Assembly: GCA_002360925.1 (NCBI GenBank)
Contig: DERN01000016.1
Coordinates: 1 to 64,000, forward strand
DNA from: Flavobacteriaceae bacterium UBA3339
GTDB taxonomy: Bacteria; Bacteroidota; Bacteroidia; Flavobacteriales; Flavobacteriaceae
Reading direction: 5' to 3'
Length of the DNA: 64,000 nucleotides
The first letter of the stretch is position 1; the number at the start of each line of letters is the position of its first letter. The notes below the pieces were generated by a model. It did not search any database, was not told the DNA's origin, and was given only the letters and a program-made list of their open reading frames with translations. A program made the translations under genes and the position numbers. This document shows positions 23,182 to 32,134 of this stretch, piece after piece.

Positions 23182-23856
23182 TTATTCTCTTCTTCCCATA
23201 TACATCATCACGTAGTAAAGCAAAGTTCCGATCGAAGATAATGCTGCTACAACATACGTTCTTGCAGCCCATTTTAAAGAATCTTTCGCTCCGGCAAGTT
23301 CTTGCTGATTTACCATATGTTTAGTTTCTAACCATTTTAAAGCTCTGTTACTTGCATCATATTCTACTGGAAGCGTAACAATCGAAAATACCGTTGTCAT
23401 TGCAAAAAGTACAATTCCGATTAAAAGTAACTGCGGAAACGTATTAATCAAAAATACTCCTGCCAACAAAATCCACGAAACTAACGAAGAAGCAATATTT
23501 ACAACCGGCACTAATTTAGAACGCATTGTTAACCAACTATAAGCCGTTGCGTGTTGTACAGCATGCCCAACTTCGTGAGCTGCAACTGCTGCCGCTGCTG
23601 CGTTACGTTGATTATAAACTGCCTCACTTAAGTTCACTGTTTTGTCCATTGGATTGTAATGATCTGTTAATCGTCCCGGAGTAGAAATTACTTTAACATC
23701 GTAAATTCCATGATCATGCAACATTTTAGTAGCGATTTCGGCTCCGCTCATTCCATTGCTTAAATGAACTTTTGAGTACTTTTCGAATTTATTTTTTAAC
23801 TGCCAACCAACCAACCAGCTCGCCAGCATAATGATTCCCATCAATAATAATCCCAT
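23182..23856 (-). CDS. YugP-like neutral zinc metallopeptidase, membrane-bound
   Basis: The protein has 224 residues. An N-terminal membrane helix (MGLLLMGIIMLASWLVGW) is followed by VKVISTPGRLTDHYNPMDKT and the catalytic AAHEVGHAVQHA (about 91-102). Two more hydrophobic segments (about 120-160; SSLVSWILLAGVFLIN) and a terminal one (VVAALSSIGTLLYYVMMY) follow. Motif order and length match the Zn_peptidase_2/YugP family, whose substrates are not known. The second Glu in the region LPVEYDASNRAL is the likely third zinc ligand of such gluzincins. It lies downstream of the infB operon on the same strand but is separated from it by a terminator. Confidence 0.88.
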   Translation of the reverse strand: MGLLLMGIIMLASWLVGWQLKNKFEKYSKVHLSNGMSGAEIATKMLHDHGIYDVKVISTPGRLTDHYNPMDKTVNLSEAVYNQRNAAAAAVAAHEVGHAVQHATAYSWLTMRSKLVPVVNIASSLVSWILLAGVFLINTFPQLLLIGIVLFAMTTVFSIVTLPVEYDASNRALKWLETKHMVNQQELAGAKDSLKWAARTYVVAALSSIGTLLYYVMMYMGRRE

Positions 23857-23925
23857 AATATCTTTTGTTTTGTTTCACCTCATCAAATAATATTCCACTA
23901 TTTGACTTCTTGCTATTTTGACATT

Positions 23926-23952
23926 AAAAAAGAGAGCCGAAGCTCTCTTTTT
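23926..23952 (-). terminator. terminator of the rimP-nusA-infB operon
   Basis: On the minus strand AAAGAGAGCT-TCG-AGCTCTCTTTTTT-type pairing gives a 9-bp stem followed by a T-run, starting 8 nt after the infB stop codon. Confidence 0.75.
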
Positions 23953-23959
23953 ATGATTT

Positions 23960-26932
23960 TTATAACGTTTTCTTCACTTCCACTTCTTGGAAAGCTTCAA
24001 TAATGTCATATTCTTTAATATCGTTGTAGTTCTTAATCTGCATACCACAATCGTATCCTTTCGAAACTTCCTTCACATCGTCCTTAAAGCGTTTTAGTGC
24101 TATTAATTCTCCTGTGTAGATTACAACTCCTTCGCGGATTAAACGGATTCTAGAACTTCTGAAAATCTTACCATCTGTAACCATACATCCGGCAATTGTT
24201 CCCACTTTAGAAATCTTGAATAATTCACGGATTTCTGCAGTTCCTGTAATCTCTTCTTTCAATTCTGGCGATAACATTCCTTCCATTGCATCTCTTACAT
24301 CGTCAATTGCGTCGTAAATAATCGAGTATGTTTTGATATCGATTTCTTCTTTATCTGCAATTGCTTTCGCATTTGCCATTGGACGAACGTTAAATCCGAT
24401 AATGATTGCATCTGAAGCAGAAGCTAACAATACGTCTGATTCTGTAATGGCTCCAACTCCTTTATGGATGATATTAACTTGAATTTCTTCTGTCGATAAT
24501 TTAGAGAATGAATCTGATAAAGCTTCAACAGAACCATCCACGTCTCCTTTTAAGATAATATTCAATTCTTTGAAATCTCCTAAAGCGATACGGCGACCGA
24601 TTTCTGCTAACGTAATATGACGTTGAGCTCGAACCGATTGTTCGCGGATTAACTGCGTACGTTTAGCAGCAATTTGTTTTGCTTCGCGCTCATCTTCAAA
24701 CACATTAAATTTATCTCCGGCAGTTGGCGCACCATCTAAACCTAAGATTGAAATTGGACGAGAAGGACCAGCTTCTTTTACCAATCTTCCACGCTCATCG
24801 TGCATTGCACGAACCTTTCCGTGATTTTTACCAGCTAAAACATAATCTCCAACTCGTAAAGTTCCGTTTTGAACTAAGATTGTAGAGACATATCCACGAC
24901 CTTTATCTAAGAAAGCCTCTACAACAGTTCCTGTTGCTAATTTGTTAGGATTTGCTTTTAATTCTAACATCTCGGCTTCTAATAATACTTTTTCTAATAA
25001 TTCTGGAATTCCTTGTCCGAATTTAGCTGAAATATCTTGCGATTGGTACGTTCCTCCCCATTCTTCAACCAATAAGTTCATTGCAGCTAATTTCTCCTTG
25101 ATTTTATCAGGATTTGCCGTTGGCTTATCTACTTTATTGATTGCAAAAATAATTGGAACGCCAGCAGCTTGTGCGTGTGCAACAGCTTCTTTTGTTTGCG
25201 GCATGATATCATCATCGGCAGCAACCACAATAATTGCGATATCGGTAACTTGAGCACCACGAGCACGCATTGCAGTAAACGCCTCGTGACCTGGTGTATC
25301 TAAAAACGTGATTTTTTGTCCGCTTTCTAACGTTACTCCATAAGCACCAATATGCTGTGTAATACCTCCAGATTCGCCGGCAATTACATTTGCTTTACGG
25401 ATATAATCTAATAAAGATGTTTTACCGTGATCTACGTGCCCCATTACGGTTACGATTGGTGCACGAGTTTCTAAATCTTCCGGTTTATCTTCTTCTTCAG
25501 CAATTGCTTCTTCAATATCAGCTGTTGTAAATTGTACTTCGTAACCAAATTCGTCTGCTACAATCGTCAATGTTTCAGCATCTAATCTTTGGTTCATGGT
25601 AACCATGATTCCTAAAGACATACACGTTCCGATTACTTGCGTAATTGGTACATTCATCATTGTTGCAATTTCGCCAACTGTAACGAATTCTGTTACTTTT
25701 AATATTTTGTTTTCTTCTTCAGCACGTGCTTCTTCCTCTTTTCTACGGTGAAGTTCACGTTTATCTTTACGATATTTTGCCGCTTTAGATTTATTTTGTT
25801 TTCCTTGTAAACGCTCTAGCGTTTCTTTAATTTGTTTAGAAACTTCTTCTTCTGTTGGCTCTACTTTTACAACAGGTTGTCTTTTATTAAAGTTAGATCC
25901 GCCTTTATTTCCGCCTCTGTTATTATTGTTGTTTCCGCCAGCATTTCGGTTACCTCCCGGACGGTTTTGTCCTGGTTGCCCGCCTTGCCCTTGTGGTCTG
26001 TTACCAGTACCTCCTTGTTGAGTACCTTGTTTTCCACCTTGTTGGTTTTGCGTATTAGTACCATCGTTTTTTACAATGCGTTTGCGCTTGTTTTTATTAT
26101 TCGCGGCATTCGGATTGTTTTTGTCGTTTCCTTTACCTGTTTTATTATCTTCTTTCTTTTTCTTCGGTTTTTCGAATTGAGATAAGTCGATCGTTTTCCC
26201 GGTAAATGTTGTTCCAGACAGTTTTTGATACTGTGTTTTAATAACTTCTGGTTCAGCATTAGGATCTATAGGAGTTTCTACATTTTCTTTAGAAACTTCT
26301 TCTTTCTTTACTGTTTTTTCTGCCACAGCTTCTTTTTGCGGTTGCGCTTCTTCAACTTTTTCTACCTTAACTGTTTTAGCAGGTTTTTCCTCTTTTTTAG
26401 TTTCTGGTTTAGCTGAAGGAACTTCTTCTTTTGTTGGTTTTGTTTCTAAAACTTCTTTCGACACACCTGAAGTTTCTTTTGTCTCAATATTTGATGTAGT
26501 AGGTTCAACAGGAGCTTTTTTAGATCCTTCCAAATCTATTTTTCCTACTGTTTTAATCGTTGCAACTTTAGCTGCTTTGGCTTTTATAATTTCTTGCTGG
26601 CGCTCTTCTTCTTCTTTCTTGCGTTTATCTTCCTCTTCTTTTCTCTTTTTCTCTTCTTCGTCTTTTCTACGCTTATCTTCCTGCTCACGCTCTAAACGCA
26701 AGGATTCTTTTTCTTTTTTCTTTTCTTCGCTTACTTCTTTCGAAGCCTCTTTCTTCCCTTTATCGGCCGAAAACTGTTTGTTTAAAGCAGTATATTCTTC
26801 GTCCGAGATTTTTGCATTCGGAGAAGCTTCTATTTCAAAACCTTTAGTTTTCAAATATTCTACGGCCCTATCGAGAGAAATATTTAATTCTCTTAAAACT
26901 TTGTTTATCCTTATTACTCTTTTATCAGACAT
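23960..26932 (-). CDS. infB: translation initiation factor IF-2
   Basis: The protein has 990 residues. The N-terminus (VIRINKVLRELNISLDRAVE) is the usual IF2 N-terminal subdomain. Residues about 60-230 are highly charged Lys/Glu repeats, then a long Gly/Asn/Gln-rich stretch at about 280-350 (GGKQGTQQGGTGNRPQGQ), both typical of Bacteroidota IF-2. The G domain shows GHVDHGKTSLLDYIRK near 496, DTPGHEAF near 547 and NKVDK near 597. Domains II, III and IV follow, with IFRSSRIRLIREGVVIYTGE near the end. It places initiator tRNA on the 30S subunit and promotes subunit joining. It is the last gene of rimP-nusA-infB, 50 bp after nusA. Confidence 0.97.
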   Translation of the reverse strand: MSDKRVIRINKVLRELNISLDRAVEYLKTKGFEIEASPNAKISDEEYTALNKQFSADKGKKEASKEVSEEKKKEKESLRLEREQEDKRRKDEEEKKRKEEEDKRKKEEEERQQEIIKAKAAKVATIKTVGKIDLEGSKKAPVEPTTSNIETKETSGVSKEVLETKPTKEEVPSAKPETKKEEKPAKTVKVEKVEEAQPQKEAVAEKTVKKEEVSKENVETPIDPNAEPEVIKTQYQKLSGTTFTGKTIDLSQFEKPKKKKEDNKTGKGNDKNNPNAANNKNKRKRIVKNDGTNTQNQQGGKQGTQQGGTGNRPQGQGGQPGQNRPGGNRNAGGNNNNNRGGNKGGSNFNKRQPVVKVEPTEEEVSKQIKETLERLQGKQNKSKAAKYRKDKRELHRRKEEEARAEEENKILKVTEFVTVGEIATMMNVPITQVIGTCMSLGIMVTMNQRLDAETLTIVADEFGYEVQFTTADIEEAIAEEEDKPEDLETRAPIVTVMGHVDHGKTSLLDYIRKANVIAGESGGITQHIGAYGVTLESGQKITFLDTPGHEAFTAMRARGAQVTDIAIIVVAADDDIMPQTKEAVAHAQAAGVPIIFAINKVDKPTANPDKIKEKLAAMNLLVEEWGGTYQSQDISAKFGQGIPELLEKVLLEAEMLELKANPNKLATGTVVEAFLDKGRGYVSTILVQNGTLRVGDYVLAGKNHGKVRAMHDERGRLVKEAGPSRPISILGLDGAPTAGDKFNVFEDEREAKQIAAKRTQLIREQSVRAQRHITLAEIGRRIALGDFKELNIILKGDVDGSVEALSDSFSKLSTEEIQVNIIHKGVGAITESDVLLASASDAIIIGFNVRPMANAKAIADKEEIDIKTYSIIYDAIDDVRDAMEGMLSPELKEEITGTAEIRELFKISKVGTIAGCMVTDGKIFRSSRIRLIREGVVIYTGELIALKRFKDDVKEVSKGYDCGMQIKNYNDIKEYDIIEAFQEVEVKKTL

Positions 26933-26982
26933 ATGATCCTTTTACTATATTTGTGTGTCGTTGTGTTGTTATTGTGTTTAAA

Positions 26983-28227
26983 TTAGTCTTCGAATTCTGC
27001 GCTTAAAATACGTAAAACGTCTTCAACGGTTTCTTCTTCTAAATCGGTTCTTCTCACTAATTCAGCCACGGTATGTTTTAACACACTTTTAGCGGTATCT
27101 AAACCAATTTTTACAAATTCATCGATTACCCATTCGTCAATTTCGTCAGAAAACTCGCGCAATTCTACGTCGTCTTCTTCTAAAACTTGCGCTCCGTCTC
27201 TAATTACGTCAATATCGTAACCTGTAAGCAAACTTGCCAATCTAATGTTTTGACCTCCTTTACCAATTGCTTTAGAAACTTCGTTCACGTCTAAGAAAAC
27301 GTTTGCTTTTTTAGTTTCTTCGTTTAAGCTTACATTATTGATTTTTGCCGGACTTAACGCACGTTGAATATATAATTCTGCATTGTTTGTGTAGCTGATT
27401 ACGTCGATATTTTCGTTTCCTAATTCACGTACAATTCCGTGAATACGAGATCCTTTAATACCAACACATGCACCAACTGCATCAATGTTTTCGTTGTAAC
27501 TATCTACAGCTACTTTTGCTTTTTCGCCCGGAATACGTACTACTTTGTGAATAGTAATAATTCCGTCTGCGATTTCAGGAATTTCCTGTTCGAACAACTT
27601 TTCAAGAAACAATTCAGACGTTCTACTCATGATGATTTGAGGTTTATTTCCTTTTAACTCAACACTTTCGATGATTCCTTTTACTGTTTCTCCTTTTTTG
27701 AAATAATCCGAAGGAATTTGTTTTTCCTTTGGTAAGATGATTTCTTTGTTGTTTTCATCTATCAAAATTACAGCTTTTGGACGAACATGGCTAACTTCTG
27801 CCGAATAAACTTCGTGAACCATGTCTTTAAATTGCTTGTAAAGATTGGTACTGTCGTGCTCCTGAATTTTTGTAATTAAGTTTTGACGCAATGCTAAAAT
27901 AGCGCGACGCCCTAACTGAAATAATTTCACTTCTTCTGAAACATCTTCTCCTACTTCAAAATCCGGTTCAATTTTGCGCGCATCTTTTAATGAAATTTCA
28001 GAATTTTCATCTTCTACTTCTCCGTCTGCTACAACGATTCTGTTTCTCCAAATCTCCATATCTCCTTTATCAGGATTGATAATGATGTCGAAATTATCGT
28101 CTGATCCAAAACGCTTTTTTAATGCATTTCTAAAAACATCTTCCAGAATTGCCATTAAGGTAACTCTGTCTATATGCTTGTAATCTTTAAATTCAGAAAA
28201 CGAATCAATTAATGCAATATTATCCAT
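26983..28227 (-). CDS. nusA: transcription termination/antitermination factor NusA
   Basis: The protein has 414 residues. The N-terminal RNA-polymerase-binding domain (MAILEDVFRNALKKRFG) is followed by an S1 domain at about 130-200 (GETVKGIIESVELKGNKPQI), then two KH domains with GIKGSRIHGIVRELGNENID and AIGKGGQNIRLASLLTGYDI. It is shorter than E. coli NusA because it lacks the two C-terminal acidic repeats, as is normal outside Gammaproteobacteria; the tail is acidic (ELREFSDEIDEWVIDE). It modulates pausing, termination and antitermination. It sits between rimP (19 bp upstream) and infB, the conserved operon order. The leader hairpin upstream of rimP could be a site of autocontrol. Confidence 0.97.
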   Translation of the reverse strand: MDNIALIDSFSEFKDYKHIDRVTLMAILEDVFRNALKKRFGSDDNFDIIINPDKGDMEIWRNRIVVADGEVEDENSEISLKDARKIEPDFEVGEDVSEEVKLFQLGRRAILALRQNLITKIQEHDSTNLYKQFKDMVHEVYSAEVSHVRPKAVILIDENNKEIILPKEKQIPSDYFKKGETVKGIIESVELKGNKPQIIMSRTSELFLEKLFEQEIPEIADGIITIHKVVRIPGEKAKVAVDSYNENIDAVGACVGIKGSRIHGIVRELGNENIDVISYTNNAELYIQRALSPAKINNVSLNEETKKANVFLDVNEVSKAIGKGGQNIRLASLLTGYDIDVIRDGAQVLEEDDVELREFSDEIDEWVIDEFVKIGLDTAKSVLKHTVAELVRRTDLEEETVEDVLRILSAEFED

Positions 28228-28246
28228 GAAATTATGTGTATTTTTT

Positions 28247-28711
28247 TTAAAATGATATAACTACAACTGCTTTTTTGATGCTAATGTACGGAAATTCAGC
28301 TTTTTTGACAACGGTTTCTTTTCCTTTGCCTACTTTTTTTGGTTCGCGTGCTTTCCATTCTAAAACAACAGAAGTTTCACTTGCATCAATCAGCGTTCCT
28401 TCTACTTTTTCTTCTTCGGTTGTTACTTCCAATTTTCGACCAATATTTTTACGATATTGACGTGGAAATTTTAACGGAGACGTTGCGCCAGCCGATGCTA
28501 CTTCTAAAGAAAAATCTTGTTCTTCGCGATCCAGATTATGTTCAATACTTCTGCTAACATCGATGCAATCTTGAAGTGTTACTCCGTTATCTCCATCAAT
28601 TACTACAGAAATTTTATAATCTGGCGAAATGGTAAAATCTATCAAAAACAATTCCGGATGTTCTTCCAAACCTTGCTCTAATAATTCTTTTACTCTATTT
28701 TTAAAATCCAT
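28247..28711 (-). CDS. rimP: ribosome maturation factor RimP
   Basis: The protein has 154 residues starting MDFKNRVKELLEQGLEEHPE. Typical RimP features are LFLIDFTISPDYKISVVIDG, CIDVSRSIEHNLD, and FSLEVASAGATSPLKFPRQYRKNIGR with an SAG signature. The C-terminal SH3-like domain has GTLIDASETSVVLEW. It assists 30S subunit maturation. In-frame ATGs further upstream (28747, 28735) exist but lie inside or before a 20-bp palindrome and add non-conserved residues, so the ATG at 28711 is preferred. It is the first gene of rimP-nusA-infB. Confidence 0.94.
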   Translation of the reverse strand: MDFKNRVKELLEQGLEEHPELFLIDFTISPDYKISVVIDGDNGVTLQDCIDVSRSIEHNLDREEQDFSLEVASAGATSPLKFPRQYRKNIGRKLEVTTEEEKVEGTLIDASETSVVLEWKAREPKKVGKGKETVVKKAEFPYISIKKAVVVISF

Positions 28712-28719
28712 ATTCGGTA

Positions 28720-28745
28720 TAAAAAGAGGGGACATATGTCCCCTC
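28720..28745 (-). promoter_or_regulatory. 20-bp palindrome plus T-run in the rimP-nusA-infB leader
   Basis: GAGGGGACATATGTCCCCTC (28726-28745) is a perfect 20-bp palindrome. In the minus-strand transcript it is followed at once by TTTTTA, which gives a GC-rich hairpin and U-run just before the rimP start at 28711. It could be a leader attenuator, a 5'-stabilising hairpin, or an operator for a dimeric regulator. The location only about 20 nt after the predicted transcription start is unusual. Confidence 0.6.
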
Positions 28746-28774
28746 ATTATTTAGTTTAACATTAAATAACCGTG

Positions 28775-28782
28775 CAAATATA
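28775..28782 (-). promoter_or_regulatory. -7 element TATATTTG of the rimP-nusA-infB operon
   Basis: The minus strand reads TTTGTATATTTGCACGG, with a perfect TAnnTTTG and a T-rich -33 region (TGTTTTC) about 17 nt upstream. Transcription would start near 28770. Confidence 0.6.
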
Positions 28783-28885
28783 CAAATTTTATTTTAGAAA
28801 ACATTTTTTTTAGCTATTTATCAATATAATAACTATATTTATACATTGAACTAAACAAAATATTAACCACATAAATTCATTACCA

Positions 28886-29710
28886 ATGAAAAAAATTTTA
28901 GTACCTACTGATTTTTCTGATCAGGCTTTTAACGCGCTTAAAGCAGCTGCCGGAATTGCAAGAAAATCAAACGCTGAAATTGTTTTACTACATATTATCG
29001 ATTTACCTCAAGAGACTATGGATATGATTAAACCGGGATACGATTTGCCGGAAATCATGTTTTTTAAGGAAAGTGCAGAAGCAAGATTAACACAAACTTC
29101 ATTTTCGCCTGAATTAAGCGGATTGACTGTTTCACAAATCTTAAAATTAGGACGCACATTTAGCGAAGTAACCGAAGTTGCAAAAGCAAACAATATTGAT
29201 TTAATTGTAATGGGATCGCACGGAGCTAGCGGATTTAAAGAACTTTTTATTGGTTCGAATACTGAAAAAGTGATCAGAACTTCTGAAATTCCTGTATTGG
29301 CGATTAAAGGAAACAATGACGAAATTAAATTTGATAAAGTTGTAGTTGCAAGCGATTTTACAGAAGATACTGGAGAAAGTTTTTTAAGAATCATTAATTT
29401 CTTAAAAGCAAACGGCGGAACTCCTCATTTTTTAATGGTTAATACTCCAAATAATTTTAAACCAACGCATGTTGCCGAAGAAATGGCGCACAATTTTTTA
29501 AAACAGTTTGAATTAGACGGATATGAATTCTCTATTTACAACGATTTAGATATTGAAAAAGGTATTTTAAATTTCGCCGATAGAATTAATGCTGATTTAA
29601 TTGCAATGGGAACGCATGGCAGAAAAGGATTTGCACGTTTCTTGAACGGAAGCATTAGCGAAGATCTAATGAACCATTCTCCAAGATCCATTGTTACGTT
29701 TAAGTTATAA
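28886..29710 (+). CDS. universal stress protein, two tandem UspA domains
   Basis: The protein has 274 residues. Domain one (1-140) begins KKILVPTDFSDQAFNALKAA and ends with GSHGASGFKELFIGSNTEKV, the ATP-binding G-2x-G-9x-G(S/T) loop. Domain two (about 150-274) begins KVVVASDFTEDTGESFLRII and ends with GTHGRKGFARFLNGSISEDL. Such tandem proteins bind nucleotides and respond to starvation or redox stress; no specific target can be inferred. It is monocistronic, divergent from the rimP operon, with a strong terminator convergent to glyS. Confidence 0.93.
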   Translation: MKKILVPTDFSDQAFNALKAAAGIARKSNAEIVLLHIIDLPQETMDMIKPGYDLPEIMFFKESAEARLTQTSFSPELSGLTVSQILKLGRTFSEVTEVAKANNIDLIVMGSHGASGFKELFIGSNTEKVIRTSEIPVLAIKGNNDEIKFDKVVVASDFTEDTGESFLRIINFLKANGGTPHFLMVNTPNNFKPTHVAEEMAHNFLKQFELDGYEFSIYNDLDIEKGILNFADRINADLIAMGTHGRKGFARFLNGSISEDLMNHSPRSIVTFKL

Positions 29711-29712
29711 TA

Positions 29713-29744
29713 TAAAAAAGGCTGGTTAAAACCAGCCTTTTTTT
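29713..29744. terminator. bidirectional intrinsic terminator between usp and glyS
   Basis: AAAAAAGGCTGGTT-AAA-AACCAGCCTTTTTT is a perfect stem with A- and T-runs on both sides, three bases after the usp stop codon and nine before the glyS stop. Confidence 0.8.
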
Positions 29745-29753
29745 ATATATAGT

Positions 29754-31298
29754 TTACTTCATCTTCATTAACCAGTTTTTAACCGATACTTCTTCATTGA
29801 TGATATTTTTCAATTCTGAAATAGCAACACGATCTTGTTTCATGCTATCTCTATGACGAATTGTTACCGTTTTATCTTCTAAGGTTTGATGATCAACTGT
29901 GATACAAAACGGAGTTCCTAACGCATCCTGACGACGATATCTGCGTCCTACAGCATCTTTTTCGTCGTACGCTACATTGAAGTCCCATTTCAAATCTTCG
30001 ATTATTTCTTTGGCAACTTCTGGCAATCCATCTCTCTTTATTAAAGGTAAAACTGCTACTTTTGTTGGCGCTAAAACTGCTGGTAATTTTAAAACTGTAC
30101 GAGTTGAACCATCTTCCAATGTTTCTTCTTGTAACGATTTTGAAAAAACAGCCAAGAACATACGATCTAAACCTACCGAAGTTTCTACCACATACGGAAC
30201 GTAAGATGAATTGGTTTCGTTGTCGAAGAATTGTAGTTTTTTTCCTGAATGTTGCTCGTGTGCTTTTAAATCGAAATCGGTTCTTGAATGAATTCCTTCT
30301 AATTCTTTAAATCCGAATGGGAAATTAAATTCAATATCTGTCGCTGCATTTGCGTAATGTGCCAATTTTTCGTGATCGTGGAAACGGTAATTCTCTTTTC
30401 CTAAACCTAACGATAAATGCCACTTTAAACGCGTATCTTTCCAATAGTCGTAATATTTCATTTCTTCGCCTGGTTTAACGAAAAACTGCATTTCCATTTG
30501 TTCGAATTCACGCATACGGAAAATAAACTGACGTGCAACGATTTCGTTACGAAACGCTTTCCCGGTTTGTGCAATTCCGAACGGAATTTTCATACGTCCT
30601 GTTTTTTGAACGTTTAAGAAGTTTACAAAAATTCCTTGTGCAGTTTCCGGACGCAAATATAAATCCATTGCCGAATCTGCAGAAGCTCCTAATTTTGTTC
30701 CGAACATTAAGTTGAACTGACGAACTTCTGTCCAATTTTTAGAACCTGTTTCCGGATCTGCAATTCCTAATTCTTCAATCAACGCTTTTACATCGGCTAA
30801 ATCTCCAGAATCTAAACCACGTGCCATTCGTTCTAAGATTTCTTTTTTCTTAGACAAATACTCTACAACACGCGGATTTGTTGCAACAAATTGTTCTTCG
30901 TCAAAAGAATCTCCAAAACGACCTTTCGCTTTTTCGATTTCCTTTTGCGCTTTTTGCCAAAGTTTCTCGCAATAATCTTCGATTAAAACATCGGCTCTAT
31001 ATCTTTTCTTTGAATCTTTATTGTCAATCAACGGATCGTTAAACGCATCTACGTGACCGGAAGCTTTCCATGTGGTTGGATGCATAAAAATTGCCGAATC
31101 AATTCCCACAATATTTTCGTGCATTTGCACCATTGCTTTCCACCAATATTCGCGAATGTTACGCTTTAACTCTACTCCGTTTTGCGCGTAATCATAAACT
31201 GCGCTTAATCCATCATAAATTTCGCTCGACGGAAAAATATATCCGTATTCTTTTGCGTGCGAAATCACACTTTTAAAAAAATCTTCCTGTTTTGCCAT
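29754..31298 (-). CDS. glyS: glycyl-tRNA synthetase, alpha2 (eukaryote-like) type
   Basis: The protein has 514 residues, a class II synthetase of the single-chain alpha2 type found in Bacteroidota. Visible parts: FKSVISHAKEYGYIFPSSEI at the start, HPTTWKASGHVDAFNDPLID (about 77-96), motif 2 region GIAQTGKAFRNEIVARQFIF, FREFEQMEMQFF-type strand (MREFEQMEMQFF), and motif 3 VETSVGLDRMFLAVF. The C-terminal anticodon-binding domain includes KVAVLPLIKRDGLPEVA. It charges tRNA-Gly in the cytosol. The -7 element ends only four bases before the ATG, so the mRNA may be leaderless. Confidence 0.96.
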   Translation of the reverse strand: MAKQEDFFKSVISHAKEYGYIFPSSEIYDGLSAVYDYAQNGVELKRNIREYWWKAMVQMHENIVGIDSAIFMHPTTWKASGHVDAFNDPLIDNKDSKKRYRADVLIEDYCEKLWQKAQKEIEKAKGRFGDSFDEEQFVATNPRVVEYLSKKKEILERMARGLDSGDLADVKALIEELGIADPETGSKNWTEVRQFNLMFGTKLGASADSAMDLYLRPETAQGIFVNFLNVQKTGRMKIPFGIAQTGKAFRNEIVARQFIFRMREFEQMEMQFFVKPGEEMKYYDYWKDTRLKWHLSLGLGKENYRFHDHEKLAHYANAATDIEFNFPFGFKELEGIHSRTDFDLKAHEQHSGKKLQFFDNETNSSYVPYVVETSVGLDRMFLAVFSKSLQEETLEDGSTRTVLKLPAVLAPTKVAVLPLIKRDGLPEVAKEIIEDLKWDFNVAYDEKDAVGRRYRRQDALGTPFCITVDHQTLEDKTVTIRHRDSMKQDRVAISELKNIINEEVSVKNWLMKMK

Positions 31299-31302
31299 AA
31301 TG

Positions 31303-31310
31303 CAAAAATA
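31303..31310 (-). promoter_or_regulatory. -7 element TATTTTTG of glyS
   Basis: TATTTTTG on the minus strand ends 4 nt before the glyS ATG (31298), implying a transcription start at or next to the start codon. Confidence 0.5.
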
Positions 31311-31403
31311 CTAAAATTGCTTGGGTTATAGAATGTTGTATTGTTCTTGAAACAATCTCACTTTTTTTCGTAAATTAACGCAAAGGTACAAAAGTTGTTT
31401 GTT

Positions 31404-32090
31404 ATGCGGTGGCTTAAAGACGTATTTCATTTGTTTTATCCTCATTTTTGCTGTGGATGCAACGAACCTTTGCAAAATGATTCTGAAGTTTTATGCGAAA
31501 TGTGTTTGCTGAATTTAAGTTTTATTCCGGAAATAAGAAACGAAAACAGCGAAATAAAACGAAGATTATACGGTAAATTGAAGATTGAACACGGAATTTC
31601 GACTTTCCTTTTTTCCAAAAACAGTATTGCACAAAAACTTTTGCATGATTTAAAGTATAAAAAACAAGAACATATTTCGGAATTTCTTGCGATTTTGACT
31701 TTGCAACATTTACAAAATCACGAAATTTTTAAATGGACAGATTATATTGTTCCAATTCCGTTGCATCCTTCAAAAGAAAAAGAACGCGGATATAATCAAT
31801 TAGATGGTTTTGGAAATCATTTAAGCCGAAAATTGAATATTCCGTATTTAAAAGATTATCTAATTAAGCTTGAATCTTCCAAAACACAAACTAAAAAAGA
31901 CATTATTTTACGAGCTTCGAAAGACAGTTTATTTTCTTTAAATCCAAAATATACTGCTGTTCAAAATCAAAATATTTTATTAATCGACGACGTAATTACA
32001 ACCGGATCTACCTTAGAAAGTGCAGGAAACTGTATCTTAAAAAACTCGACCAATAAAATTAGCATATTAACAATGGCGTATACACGCTAA
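31404..32090 (+). CDS. ComF-family phosphoribosyltransferase-like protein
   Basis: The protein has 228 residues. An N-terminal zinc ribbon has CCGCNEPL and CEMC (about 16-40). The C-terminal phosphoribosyltransferase fold has VPIPLHPSKEKERGYNQLDG and the PRPP loop ILLIDDVITTGSTLESAG. ComF proteins act in DNA uptake at the cytosolic side of the competence machinery; dprA is also in this window. ATG at 31404 (MRWLKDVFHLFYPHFC) is preferred over a TTG three codons upstream. It is followed after 44 bp by a lipoprotein gene in the same direction, a pairing I regard as probably cotranscribed. Confidence 0.9.
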   Translation: MRWLKDVFHLFYPHFCCGCNEPLQNDSEVLCEMCLLNLSFIPEIRNENSEIKRRLYGKLKIEHGISTFLFSKNSIAQKLLHDLKYKKQEHISEFLAILTLQHLQNHEIFKWTDYIVPIPLHPSKEKERGYNQLDGFGNHLSRKLNIPYLKDYLIKLESSKTQTKKDIILRASKDSLFSLNPKYTAVQNQNILLIDDVITTGSTLESAGNCILKNSTNKISILTMAYTR

Positions 32091-32134
32091 AAAATAAAAT
32101 AAAAATAGTTACTTTGCAGTGTAAATTCAAGTCC

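Noticed and set aside
28711..28747. Upstream in-frame ATGs as the true rimP start
   Set aside because: They would place the 20-bp palindrome inside the coding region and add twelve residues that do not fit the RimP N-terminus; MDFKNRV is the expected opening.
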